The position numbers and the translations under genes were made by a program. Shown here in pieces: positions 1-6,962 of a DNA stretch of 11,658 bases. The notes beneath the pieces are model-generated. The model made no database searches and was not told the DNA's origin. It saw only the letters and a list, made by a program, of their open reading frames with translations. Every line of letters begins with the position of its first letter. Position 1 is the first letter of the stretch. Source of the stretch: JBCBKZ01 sp039026975 (GTDB lineage: Bacteria > Bacteroidota > Bacteroidia > J057). Location: NCBI GenBank assembly GCA_039026975.1, contig JBCCLI010000193.1, forward strand, positions 1 to 11,658. The letters are read 5' to 3'.

Positions 1-82
1 GAAACTCATGCTTACCCTCTGTTGCGAGTTCCATTTCGAGATATTCCTTTATGGATAATTTATGTACGGCTTCCTGCCCCAT
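1..82 (-). CDS. Uma2-like endonuclease family protein, N-terminal fragment cut by window edge
   Basis: An open frame starts at an ATG (82-80) and runs off the left edge after 27 codons. The visible residues carry an IKEYLEME segment followed by a TEGKHEF segment. This resembles the N-terminus of Uma2 (DUF820, PF05685) proteins, which typically read 'T.EEYL.LE....KHEY..G'. Uma2 proteins have a PD-(D/E)XK nuclease-like fold, and their biological role is largely unknown. The catalytic residues lie further along the protein and are outside the window, so activity cannot be judged. The gene sits 65 bp downstream of the amidohydrolase stop and on the same strand. No terminator is visible between them, so read-through is possible. 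The assignment rests on a short motif only. Confidence 0.6.
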   Translation of the reverse strand, partial: MGQEAVHKLSIKEYLEMELATEGKHEF

Positions 83-147
83 AGAAGAAGTATTATTCTA
101 GCTTAAATATAACCAAATATTGATTATGCTATAGCCGTCGCCTACTT

Positions 148-1656
148 TCAATGGCTCTGATTCGCTTGTTTAACGGACTCCAACATGGCATCCAGCATTT
201 CCCGATCAAAATAGGCTCCATTAGCGAAGACAGCCTTTATGCTGGTGGTGTATGCTATATTCTCAAGGGGATTATTCTCAAGTAATACAAGATCAGCTCT
301 GAAGTCAGGGAGAATTTTGCCTGATTTAAGGTCTAGCCAGTTGGCAGGATTAATGGTAGTAGACCTGAGTACTTGTGAGGGTGTCATACCCGCATTATTC
401 ATGGACACTAACTCATCATGTAGGGAAAAACCCGGTACCGCTATGGGGACGTTTGCATCTGTGCCTGCCATGATGTGTACGCCCTTTTCAGCCATGACTC
501 TCAGTAGGATTCGACAAGCCTCTGCATAGGTTTCCCAGTAGATAAGAATTCCTTTTTTTCTTTCCGGATCAGTGACATCCTGCCTTTCATAGGTATTTCG
601 GCCAGGAACCCAGCCTATGGCACGCTTGGCCATAGGAGTTCCTTCCACTACCCCTGCATTCGCGTAGGAGAGCCTGATTTGGCCTAGGGCAGTTCTGAGG
701 GTAAACTTCTGTTTTGGAAAGCTCTCCATTAGCCAAAGAGTAGGGGTTACCGAGATATTTCTTTCTATAAGCCTATTGGCTATTTCATCACTTCTGCTTT
801 CTACCAAAGTCAGGAACTCCTCCGCAGTTTCAGAGCTATACCAGCCAAATTCCTTGTTGATGTGCTTCACAAATTCTTCTATATGGGCTACCCCTGTCTG
901 ATTGGAATTCCACAGATCTTCAAGGGTGATGTCCAAAGGAATATGCCCGATCACAGGAATGCCTTTTTCAGCAGCAGCCTCATTTATTGCTACATAGCTC
1001 TCCTTATTCAGGAAGGTCCCAACCTTCACTGCCTCATACCCTCCATTGATGATAGACGCTACTACCTCCGGGGCCTCACTGGCTTCATTCACCAGTATGG
1101 TACCCTGGGACCACTGATGGAACTTCCCTTCCAGGTAATCAAAACTTTTTAGCTTATTTGAGGCTACCATCAACTTGGGACCCAGGCGAGTACCTTCCTC
1201 TATTTCTTTTCGCCATTCAAGTTGTTCAGGATGAAGGCTCATCAGTTCCCAGACGTGAGTAACGCCATTGGCTAGATATAGCAGCAAATCATTCTGACTT
1301 TTCCATAGGTGAATGTGGGTATCTGTCAGACCGGGAATGAGGTATTTACCAGAACCATCAATGGTTTCTGTACTTGCAGTCTCTTGATAGATCGTATCAA
1401 TGGAGATAATCTTTCCATGGTCCAGGGTAACGGTTCTATTAGGGAGCATACTATCAGCTTCTGGAGAAAGCACAGATACATTTCTGATGATAATTTTTCC
1501 TTGCGTGGGTTCAAAGAGGGAAGATTTTACCTTTGGGGTGTGAGCACCATACATACGTTCCAACTGGTAGTTAGCCCAAATAACAGAGGCTATGGTTGAT
1601 AAGGTTAAGGTGAGGGCTAGGCCTAATCCTATTTTTTTGAGAAGTGCTAGTTTCAT
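148..1656 (-). CDS. Exported or membrane-anchored amidohydrolase family protein
   Basis: This is a 502-residue metal-dependent hydrolase of the amidohydrolase superfamily (imidazolonepropionase/prolidase-like branch), which hydrolyses C-N or related bonds in a TIM barrel. Residues 1-30 form a positively charged start plus a hydrophobic stretch (about 9-28) with no lipobox cysteine, suggesting a Sec signal peptide or N-terminal anchor. The metal and catalytic set is complete by eye: the IPGLTDTHIHL motif (H114, H116), K211 in EAVKVGTF (possible carboxylated lysine), H238 in VIGHIP, H258 in GVAHIEE, and D400 in MAGTDAN. H413 in FSLHDEL and the C-terminal KSGKILPDFRADLVLLENNP segment are also typical. 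The length fits secreted Bacteroidota members. The ATG at 1656 precedes the signal-like sequence; no Shine-Dalgarno is evident. A 20-bp palindrome lies 51-70 bp upstream. The substrate is unknown; a dipeptidase, an N-acyl-amino-acid hydrolase or a lactonase are all possible. Confidence 0.85.
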   Translation of the reverse strand: MKLALLKKIGLGLALTLTLSTIASVIWANYQLERMYGAHTPKVKSSLFEPTQGKIIIRNVSVLSPEADSMLPNRTVTLDHGKIISIDTIYQETASTETIDGSGKYLIPGLTDTHIHLWKSQNDLLLYLANGVTHVWELMSLHPEQLEWRKEIEEGTRLGPKLMVASNKLKSFDYLEGKFHQWSQGTILVNEASEAPEVVASIINGGYEAVKVGTFLNKESYVAINEAAAEKGIPVIGHIPLDITLEDLWNSNQTGVAHIEEFVKHINKEFGWYSSETAEEFLTLVESRSDEIANRLIERNISVTPTLWLMESFPKQKFTLRTALGQIRLSYANAGVVEGTPMAKRAIGWVPGRNTYERQDVTDPERKKGILIYWETYAEACRILLRVMAEKGVHIMAGTDANVPIAVPGFSLHDELVSMNNAGMTPSQVLRSTTINPANWLDLKSGKILPDFRADLVLLENNPLENIAYTTSIKAVFANGAYFDREMLDAMLESVKQANQSH

Positions 1657-1706
1657 ATCTATTCGAGTTTATGATCCCAATAAGCGCTCTCTCATATAGG
1701 TAATCT

Positions 1707-1726
1707 TCTCAAAACGCGTTTTGAGA
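1707..1726. promoter_or_regulatory. Perfect 20-bp palindrome upstream of the amidohydrolase gene
   Basis: The sequence TCTCAAAACGCGTTTTGAGA is its own reverse complement with no spacer. It lies 51-70 bp upstream of the amidohydrolase ATG (minus strand). A spacer-free palindrome of this size suits an operator for a dimeric repressor better than a terminator: the T-tract on the minus strand lies before it, not after. No adjacent regulator obviously matches it. The role is inferred. Confidence 0.45.
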
Positions 1727-1789
1727 GTAAAAAAAGGGCAATAAAAAATGAGTCCGTCATGCTGGGGGGGGTCTAGGGAACGGAAGGTG

Positions 1790-2073
1790 GTGTCATCCGG
1801 TATCTCGCGGAACACCAGAAAGGCTATGCTGGAATTATCGCTGTAGACGGACAGGAGTCCTTATCTTTTCTCTTGATAAGCAGGAGCTTATCAAGTCTCG
1901 ATACGGCGCGGAACAAGCGGGAGCTTGTTCTGAAATATGGTGCAGGACTCCAGTCCTGTGAAAGCGCTTAAAATGGATATCGAGCCAAGCGGTAACTTAA
2001 GAGAAGCTGGAAGGAGTTACGCTAGATTCCGTTTGACCCCACAAGCATCAACTCTGGCCCAACGGAATGACAC
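1790..2073. repeat. Structured intergenic element with imperfect terminal inverted repeats
   Basis: The segment GTGTCATCCGG at 1790-1800 is matched in inverse orientation by CGGAATGACAC at 2063-2073; the reverse complement of the latter is GTGTCATTCCG, so the two differ by about one inserted base. Between them the DNA has no credible coding frame but an unusual density of inverted repeats: 1849-1860, 1872-1895, 1909-1932, 1943-1958, 1992-2020 (6-bp stem GTAACT/AGTTAC) and 2026-2068 (8-bp stem ATTCCGTT/AACGGAAT). The palindrome AAGCGCTT lies at 1962-1969. The element fills the gap between the araC-type stop (2081) and the amidohydrolase. It resembles a non-autonomous, MITE-like interspersed repeat, or a structured RNA. 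Copy number elsewhere in the genome cannot be seen here. There is no transposase and no clear target-site duplication. Confidence 0.45.
1849..1958. other. Array of four hairpins with C-NGGA-G tips
   Basis: Four inverted repeats follow one another. At 1849-1860, GGAC/GTCC encloses AGGA. At 1872-1895, a perfect 10-bp stem CTTGATAAGC/GCTTATCAAG encloses AGGA. At 1911-1930, GAACAAGC/GCTTGTTC encloses GGGA, extendable by a G-T and a C-G pair to 1909-1932. At 1943-1958, CAGGACT/AGTCCTG surrounds CC; read on the minus strand its tip is C-TGGA-G. The stems differ in sequence while each keeps its own pairing, and the tips stay alike. That pattern points to selection on structure. The first and last hairpins are also complementary to each other (1849-1860 with 1945-1956, 11 of 12), so a long outer stem could compete with the local hairpins. 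Function and transcribed strand are unknown. Confidence 0.55.
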
Positions 2074-2080
2074 AGAAAAT

Positions 2081-3211
2081 TTAGTTCCCCTTTACGTACG
2101 CCTTGGGCGTCATGCCGGTATGCTGCTTGAAGATTCTGTAGAAACTAGCCTCAGAGTTAAAGCCTGATTCCAGAGCTACTCCCAGTAGGGACATTTGCTC
2201 AAATGTGGGATCCTTCAGTTTCACCTTTACCTCCTCTACCCGGTACTCATTAATCAGGTCTCTGAATTTCTTCTGGAAGATTTCATTAATAACTATGGAA
2301 AGACTTTGCTGGGGGATACTCAGATATTTAGCTAGTTCCTGAATAGTGAGAGTAGGGGTTAAGAATACCTTTTCTTCTTTCAGGGCTTTAGTCACAAGCT
2401 GAGAGATTTCTGCCTTTTTCTTTTCCCCCAGGTTAGCGGCCTTGGAATTAGCTGGAGATTCTGGCACTTGGGTGAGCTCATAATGAGGTTGTCTGTAGCC
2501 AGTAAAGCCGAAGTAGTAGATGAAAAAAGCCACAAACACATTATAAAAAGCTTCTACCCTGATAACCGGAGCCGAGCTTAGGGGAAGGATATTTACTAAT
2601 ACTATGGTGGTAAAGAATAGCCCACCCATAATAGAAGACAAGATTAACAGGCTTTTCATCCAATTGAAATCAGGATAGGTAGTATTTGAGGCATTCTCAT
2701 TAAGCCATCTCCGATAGATCTTGATCTTCTGATAGCATATATACAGGTATACAGCGATAGAAAGAATAGTCAAATAGTCTTCCAGGTTGGTTACCTCCCA
2801 AAATCCTAGGCTTCTAGCAAGCTCATCCTTTTCCGATATATCTTGTACTCCTAAGACTGAGATATAAATAAAGGTGGCATATAGCTGCGAGAGAATAGCT
2901 GGGACTAAGTGTAACCATTCGGATCTTTTAAGGGTGTATTTGGGGTTGACCAGAGAAGCTGCATAGTAGTAGAACAGCGGGGCAATGGCCAACTCCAACG
3001 CATTGGGGAAGTAGCGTAGGTACGGAATATCCCAATACCAAAAGCCTGATATTTCTTTAAAAATGGAAATGCTAAAAGCTATCAAGGCTAGTCCCAGAAA
3101 CTTACTGGATCGGGGATTTCTTTTTGAGAATATTAGTAAGACACCCGTTACCAGTCCCTGGACTATCCCAATAAGGAGTATTATACTTATGATAGATTGA
3201 GAGTGAGCCAA
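2081..3211 (-). CDS. Membrane-anchored AraC family transcriptional regulator
   Basis: This is a 376-residue regulator with about seven predicted membrane helices (roughly 7-28, 37-55, 67-88, 98-119, 145-160, 187-208 and 218-236). A polar linker (240-265) follows, then a C-terminal AraC DNA-binding domain (about 265-375). The first helix-turn-helix lies near 288-310 (LTIQELAKYLSIPQQSLSIVIN). The second carries the classic signature SGFNSEASFYRIFKQHTGMTPKAY (349-372). The architecture is common in Bacteroidota, where an integral-membrane sensor is fused directly to the DNA-binding domain. The start is TTG at 3211-3209: no ATG lies between the upstream in-frame TAA and residue 185, and the frame from TTG includes the first helix. 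An AGG about 6 nt upstream may act as a weak ribosome binding site. No partner gene is evident; the ligand and target are unknown. Confidence 0.85.
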   Translation of the reverse strand: MAHSQSIISIILLIGIVQGLVTGVLLIFSKRNPRSSKFLGLALIAFSISIFKEISGFWYWDIPYLRYFPNALELAIAPLFYYYAASLVNPKYTLKRSEWLHLVPAILSQLYATFIYISVLGVQDISEKDELARSLGFWEVTNLEDYLTILSIAVYLYICYQKIKIYRRWLNENASNTTYPDFNWMKSLLILSSIMGGLFFTTIVLVNILPLSSAPVIRVEAFYNVFVAFFIYYFGFTGYRQPHYELTQVPESPANSKAANLGEKKKAEISQLVTKALKEEKVFLTPTLTIQELAKYLSIPQQSLSIVINEIFQKKFRDLINEYRVEEVKVKLKDPTFEQMSLLGVALESGFNSEASFYRIFKQHTGMTPKAYVKGN

Positions 3212-3671
3212 ATTAACCTGCCTTAATAAAGATTGAGGACGCTTATAGTTTTAATATTACGGCCTTCATGTTCAAAGGAAGATAATGATACGCCCGAACG
3301 CAACTGTGATTTTGATCTCGTAAGTAATTGGGAAAGATGAGTAGATGTATTTTTAGGGGTCTCTTGCTAAATAGGGTCATTTTTAGTTCGGGAGCATTAG
3401 CATAAAAGAGGCTACAGGTAAAACAGCTTACTTTTTGGCTAATACACCTCGAGAACTGCTAGCTTCCAGTCTTACTTTCATACATATGTCTTTCTGAGAA
3501 TGATTAGTAGTGATAAAATAAGTATTCTCAAGTAGGGTTAAATTTATTTGCTCCTGCAATCATTAAACAGCTAAATCAACGATTCGAGGTTAAGTTTAAT
3601 TTTATGAGGAAACCTGTACCTACCTATTTATCAGTTAAGCCTGAAAGGATCACTTAGGTACGAGCTTTTCC
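3212..3671. other. Intergenic stretch of 460 bp without a recognised gene
   Basis: This AT-rich stretch separates the PLP enzyme (stop at 3672) from the AraC regulator (start 3211). No long open frame or protein remnant was recognised on either strand. Weak inverted repeats are present: GTACCTA/TAGGTAC at 3616-3622 and 3655-3661 with a 32-nt loop, and CCCGAAC/GTTCGGG about 90 bp apart near 3292 and 3387. None has a T-tract. The promoter of the regulator must lie here, but no convincing TTG...TAnnTTTG pair was found. Confidence 0.5.
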
Positions 3672-4865
3672 CTAATGATTTTTCAGTATCTGCCACTCCG
3701 CTACTATTTGGCCGTCTCTAATAGCCAGAACGTTCCCAAACTGTAAAAATACAAACTCACTCTGATGTGGACGTAGGAACACAAAATCATCTACAGCTAG
3801 TTTTGTCTTATTCGGGGCATTTAGCATGTTCTGGTTGGTGGAACCAAAAAGGGGGTTTTGCTTTATTCCCTTAGGATAGTGATAATCTGCTTTCCAAAGC
3901 CCACCATATATAAAATAGGATTTTTGATACCCAGGACGTAGCATACCTAACCATTTAGCCATGCCTTCCATAGCAGGGAGTGTGGTATTATTAAAGGCTT
4001 TCAACACTGGAGCTGCTATGAAACAAGCAGGTTGAAATGCTGCTAGCGTAGGCAAGTCAAAGGTAGTAGGTTTCACTAAACAAGATCCGAGTGATACATC
4101 ATTTAGGGGGGAATCCAGCTTTTGATGGAGCTCAATGCTGGGGCTTCCAGCTCCATTAAAGGTCAAGTCATCAGACCAAAGGCCGGGAAAGTTGTTCTTA
4201 ATCAGATTTTTGCACTCCTGATAAAAATCGTTAGCTAGTCGAAAAGCCTTTTCAGGGGTTCGTATGACCTTGGGCAGTTTCACTACATGAGGATCATAGC
4301 CCATAAGTCCCGCTAAGGTCAGGTGATTGGGATTATCGCTAATGAGTTGTAGCGCACCTGCTAATTCTCCAGAAGTTGTAAACCCCCCACGGTGTAGGCC
4401 CACATCTATTTCTAGGTTTAGTCTTAATGACTTGCCTATTGCTTTAGATAATTCCAGGTATTGAATGATGCGCTCCTTGGTATCTACTAGCCATTGAATT
4501 TGCTTGTAGGGGTCAAAACCTCTTTCATTCTCCGGTAAATTCTTAAAGAAATATCCAGCCGTTTTCACCGGCATAGGTTTACCTAGCAGAATAGATGATT
4601 GCGTATCAAGTCGGCTAGCCAGATCTGTGAGAAAGGGCTGGTGAAAAACCATGAGCTTATGGGTGTATCCCTTCTTCATAATGTATTCAATCAATGCTAC
4701 AGAGGGAAGAGATTTTACCACTATCCTAAAGGCAGCTTGGGGGTTCCAGTTCTTCTTAAGGGTTACCAAGTTTTCATCCAGAATATCCAAGTCTATCAGA
4801 AGACAAGGAATGGCTCTAGGGTAGTTTCTTAGCGACTGATTTAATTTCTGAAAGTAAGCGTCCAT
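3672..4865 (-). CDS. Fold-type III PLP enzyme of the D-threonine aldolase / D-serine dehydratase class
   Basis: This 397-residue protein has the layout of DSD1/D-threonine aldolase enzymes: an N-terminal alanine-racemase-like PLP barrel and a C-terminal beta domain. The likely Schiff-base lysine is K51 in FRIVVKSLPS. R47 and K51 keep the Arg-x3-Lys spacing of the usual RPHxKTHK motif, although the flanking His residues are lost. LEIDVGLHRGG (151-161) matches the conserved IEvDvGxxRxG segment. FNGAGSPS (236-243) matches the GSGTPS phosphate-binding loop. The C-terminal RPHQSEFVFLQFGNVLAIRDG (365-385) corresponds to the metal-site PnHxC/D region; H367 is kept, but position 369 is Ser rather than Cys or Asp. 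The gene follows the FAD oxidase after 95 bp, so co-expression is plausible. A D-amino-acid or beta-hydroxy-amino-acid lyase is the best guess; the altered motifs suggest a different substrate or metal dependence. Confidence 0.75.
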   Translation of the reverse strand: MDAYFQKLNQSLRNYPRAIPCLLIDLDILDENLVTLKKNWNPQAAFRIVVKSLPSVALIEYIMKKGYTHKLMVFHQPFLTDLASRLDTQSSILLGKPMPVKTAGYFFKNLPENERGFDPYKQIQWLVDTKERIIQYLELSKAIGKSLRLNLEIDVGLHRGGFTTSGELAGALQLISDNPNHLTLAGLMGYDPHVVKLPKVIRTPEKAFRLANDFYQECKNLIKNNFPGLWSDDLTFNGAGSPSIELHQKLDSPLNDVSLGSCLVKPTTFDLPTLAAFQPACFIAAPVLKAFNNTTLPAMEGMAKWLGMLRPGYQKSYFIYGGLWKADYHYPKGIKQNPLFGSTNQNMLNAPNKTKLAVDDFVFLRPHQSEFVFLQFGNVLAIRDGQIVAEWQILKNH

Positions 4866-4960
4866 AAGGAGGTAAATCCGGGAAGAACTGTCGGATTGGT
4901 TGTTTAACTCTGTATGATAAAAGAGGCTCTATGACTTCTTGCCTAAGGCATCATTTCTTA

Positions 4961-6262
4961 TCATTGAGCGTATACATATTCGCCTAACAAGGCTTTTAGG
5001 TAGTCTGATAGAAAAATATTCTCCGGATCTTGGGCAGCACGATGTTTCAGAAATGTCCCCAATTCAGGATAGCGCTCCTGGATATCTTTTGCTGTTAAGG
5101 AGTGCCACTTGCCCCAGTGTGGCCTCCCGTCATGAGCCTTAAAAATATCCTGTATGATATTGAAATAGGGCTGATATTCCTTTTTTTGGTAGACATGACA
5201 AGCTATATAGGCGGAGTCCCTTCCATAAGCAGGACTTAAAGGAATATCATCCTGCTTAACCCATCGGTTCTCTATGGGAAAGTGCACATGAAAATTATGC
5301 TTGTCCATGGCTTTTCCCAATTCTTTCCACACATCCTCATAGGCATCTGCTGGCACATTATATTCCATCTCCATAAAGCGGACCAGCCGTTCTGTGGCAT
5401 ATACCTTATGACTATAAGCTATTTTACTTGCATCAGTAATTAGGCTGGAAGTTAGCTTGGAGATGGCTTTGGCCTGGGAAGGAAACCAAGTTCCATACTC
5501 GCAAAACAATTTGAATATCAGATTTTCACCTATATACTCGCCCCAGTATTTGTAAAAGCCGATTACATCTACTTCCGCATTGTCAACGATGTTGGTGGTT
5601 TTGGTAAGGGCTTTATCAGTATGCGGAAACCAGTAAAATTCAAAATTTCGATTCTGTGTCAATCTATTCGCTAAGTTGCCAAAGACCTCTTCTATGCTTT
5701 CCACCTTATTCTGGATATGAAGCTTATAAATGGGGACACATTGGATAGTTACCTCTGTGATAATGCCCAAGCTGCCCAAAGAAACCTGGGCAGCCTTAAA
5801 TAAGGCTTTATTTTCTGATTCAGAACAGTGGACAATCTCTCCTTTACCATTGACAAAGGTTAAGGCTATGACCTGGGTACTAATTGTTCCGAATGAAGTC
5901 CCTGTCCCATGGGTACCCGTACTGATGGTTCCAGCAATAGACTGAACATCTATATCGCCCAGATTTTCCATGGCCAATCCTTCCCTGAAAAGCATCTCTC
6001 CTAAGGCTTTCAACTTCGTTCCCGCCTTGACAGTCGCTTGACAGTTTTCCTTGTCTACATGGATCAGGCCCTGGAAGTTATCCAGGTTGATGAGCATATC
6101 CTCAGTATAACAAACAGGGGTAAAGGAATGGCCTGATCCAATCACCCGAATATTCTGGCGGTCGTTGGCCGCACGTTGGACTAGTTGCTGGATTTCAGCT
6201 TCTGAAGTGGGGTAGGCTATCTCCGAGGGTGCCCAAACAATATTTTTTGCCCAGTTTTTCAT
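4961..6262 (-). CDS. FAD-linked oxidase, D-arabinono-1,4-lactone / L-gulonolactone oxidase family
   Basis: This is a 433-residue flavoprotein of the VAO family, with an N-terminal FAD_binding_4 domain and a C-terminal ALO domain. Residues 40-48 (VIGSGHSFT) contain H45, at the site where relatives attach FAD covalently. IAGTISTGTHGTG (109-121) is the conserved FAD-contact loop, followed by LGSLGIITEVT (162-172). Near the C-terminus, PHWGKWHS (381-388) matches the family's HWGK.H motif, and ENIFLSDYLKALLG (414-427) is the usual ending. Relatives oxidise sugar lactones or alditols with oxygen, giving hydrogen peroxide; the exact substrate cannot be read here. The protein looks cytoplasmic. Its ATG overlaps the stop of the tetR-type gene (ATGA at 6262-6259), implying translational coupling and control by that regulator. 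The length is normal. Confidence 0.87.
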   Translation of the reverse strand: MKNWAKNIVWAPSEIAYPTSEAEIQQLVQRAANDRQNIRVIGSGHSFTPVCYTEDMLINLDNFQGLIHVDKENCQATVKAGTKLKALGEMLFREGLAMENLGDIDVQSIAGTISTGTHGTGTSFGTISTQVIALTFVNGKGEIVHCSESENKALFKAAQVSLGSLGIITEVTIQCVPIYKLHIQNKVESIEEVFGNLANRLTQNRNFEFYWFPHTDKALTKTTNIVDNAEVDVIGFYKYWGEYIGENLIFKLFCEYGTWFPSQAKAISKLTSSLITDASKIAYSHKVYATERLVRFMEMEYNVPADAYEDVWKELGKAMDKHNFHVHFPIENRWVKQDDIPLSPAYGRDSAYIACHVYQKKEYQPYFNIIQDIFKAHDGRPHWGKWHSLTAKDIQERYPELGTFLKHRAAQDPENIFLSDYLKALLGEYVYAQ

Positions 6263-6894
6263 CTGTTTCCGGTTATTAATTCTCCTTTTTTAGAAGCCAG
6301 CGAGTCCACGAAAGGGGATATGACTTCATCATATTTTTGTAATAAAAATTCCTTACAATTTTTCTCCATAAGGGAGTGATGAATGGCTAAACCCTCTATC
6401 AAAATCATAAGTTGTTGTGCAATGACTACAGCTGTGAGAGGGGTGCTTATTTCTTTCCTATCTATGGCACCCTGAGTGAGCTGAGTGATTTCTGCTCTGT
6501 AGTGTTCCACAGCAACAGTCGCCTTGTCCGAGAAGTGCCCATCCTGCTCACTCTCTAACTGGAATTGAAAGAATGACCTAATGGGATAGCATATACCTTC
6601 AGGTTTCAACTTTTCAATCGTATCAATAATGTTCGTAAAGCGTTCAAATCCCTTTCGTACCTGCTCCTTAAAGTGGAGGGATTCTCCGGTGAAATCATTT
6701 TGTAGAAGACTGAAAAAATAGGTTTTTACCACTGCTAAATAGATAGCTCGCTTGCTTTCAAAATGATGGTAAATAGCCCCTTGAGACAATCCTGTTAGCT
6801 GTCTGATATCTTTCAGTGTTACCCCTTTATATCCGTTTTTCAAAAACAAATAGAAAGAAGCCTCAATGATCTTTTCTTTTCCTTGTGTCGACAT
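6259..6894 (-). CDS. TetR family transcriptional regulator
   Basis: This 211-residue protein has a typical TetR N-terminal DNA-binding domain: IIEASFYLFLKNGYKGVTLK (9-28), then the helix-turn-helix DIRQLTGLSQGAIYHHFESK (29-48). The C-terminal two thirds are helical and variable, as expected for a ligand-binding and dimerisation domain; the ligand is unknown. The gene overlaps the downstream FAD oxidase by 4 nt, so the regulator is probably the first gene of the oxidase transcript and controls its own operon. A dyad at 6941-6962, 47-68 bp upstream of the ATG, is the best candidate operator. The HpaI-type aldolase ends 163 bp upstream on the same strand and may be part of the same regulon. The start ATG is consistent with family N-termini. 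Confidence 0.9.
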   Translation of the reverse strand: MSTQGKEKIIEASFYLFLKNGYKGVTLKDIRQLTGLSQGAIYHHFESKRAIYLAVVKTYFFSLLQNDFTGESLHFKEQVRKGFERFTNIIDTIEKLKPEGICYPIRSFFQFQLESEQDGHFSDKATVAVEHYRAEITQLTQGAIDRKEISTPLTAVVIAQQLMILIEGLAIHHSLMEKNCKEFLLQKYDEVISPFVDSLASKKGELITGNR

Positions 6895-6940
6895 ACAAAT
6901 CTGTATTCAGATATTTTCTTAGGAATATAGTAAAAATTTT

Positions 6941-6962
6941 ACAAACCGACTAATCGGTCTGT
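6941..6962. promoter_or_regulatory. Candidate TetR operator
   Basis: The dyad ACA-a-ACCGA-ctaa-TCGGT-c-TGT is symmetric at 8 of 9 positions in each arm around a 4-bp centre. Many TetR-family operators have ACCGACnnnGTCGGT-like arms, and this one sits just upstream of the tetR-type gene and downstream of the HpaI-type gene. Autoregulation of the tetR-oxidase operon is inferred, not shown. Confidence 0.55.

Noticed and set aside
862..1152. Plus-strand 96-codon open frame, with similar ones at 239-529 and 1309-1599
   Set aside because: All are antisense to the well-supported amidohydrolase and show no family features.
1849..1958. Hairpin series considered as a CRISPR array
   Set aside because: There is no identical direct repeat with regular spacers; the stems differ from unit to unit, and no cas gene is present.
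1849..2068. Element considered as a CsrB/RsmZ-type RNA
   Set aside because: The GGA-loop hairpins fit superficially, but CsrA/RsmA is generally absent from Bacteroidota, and no promoter or terminator framing a small RNA was found. It is kept only as an analogy.
1937..2167. Plus-strand 76-codon open frame
   Set aside because: It runs from the hairpin element into the antisense of the AraC DNA-binding domain, so it is a shadow frame.
3616..3661. GTACCTA/TAGGTAC inverted repeat as terminator of the PLP enzyme gene
   Set aside because: The loop is 32 nt and no T-tract follows on the minus strand.
4866..4877. AAGGAGGTAAAT as a ribosome binding site
   Set aside because: It is a perfect Shine-Dalgarno-like string but lies on the plus strand, where no gene starts; the adjacent gene is on the minus strand.
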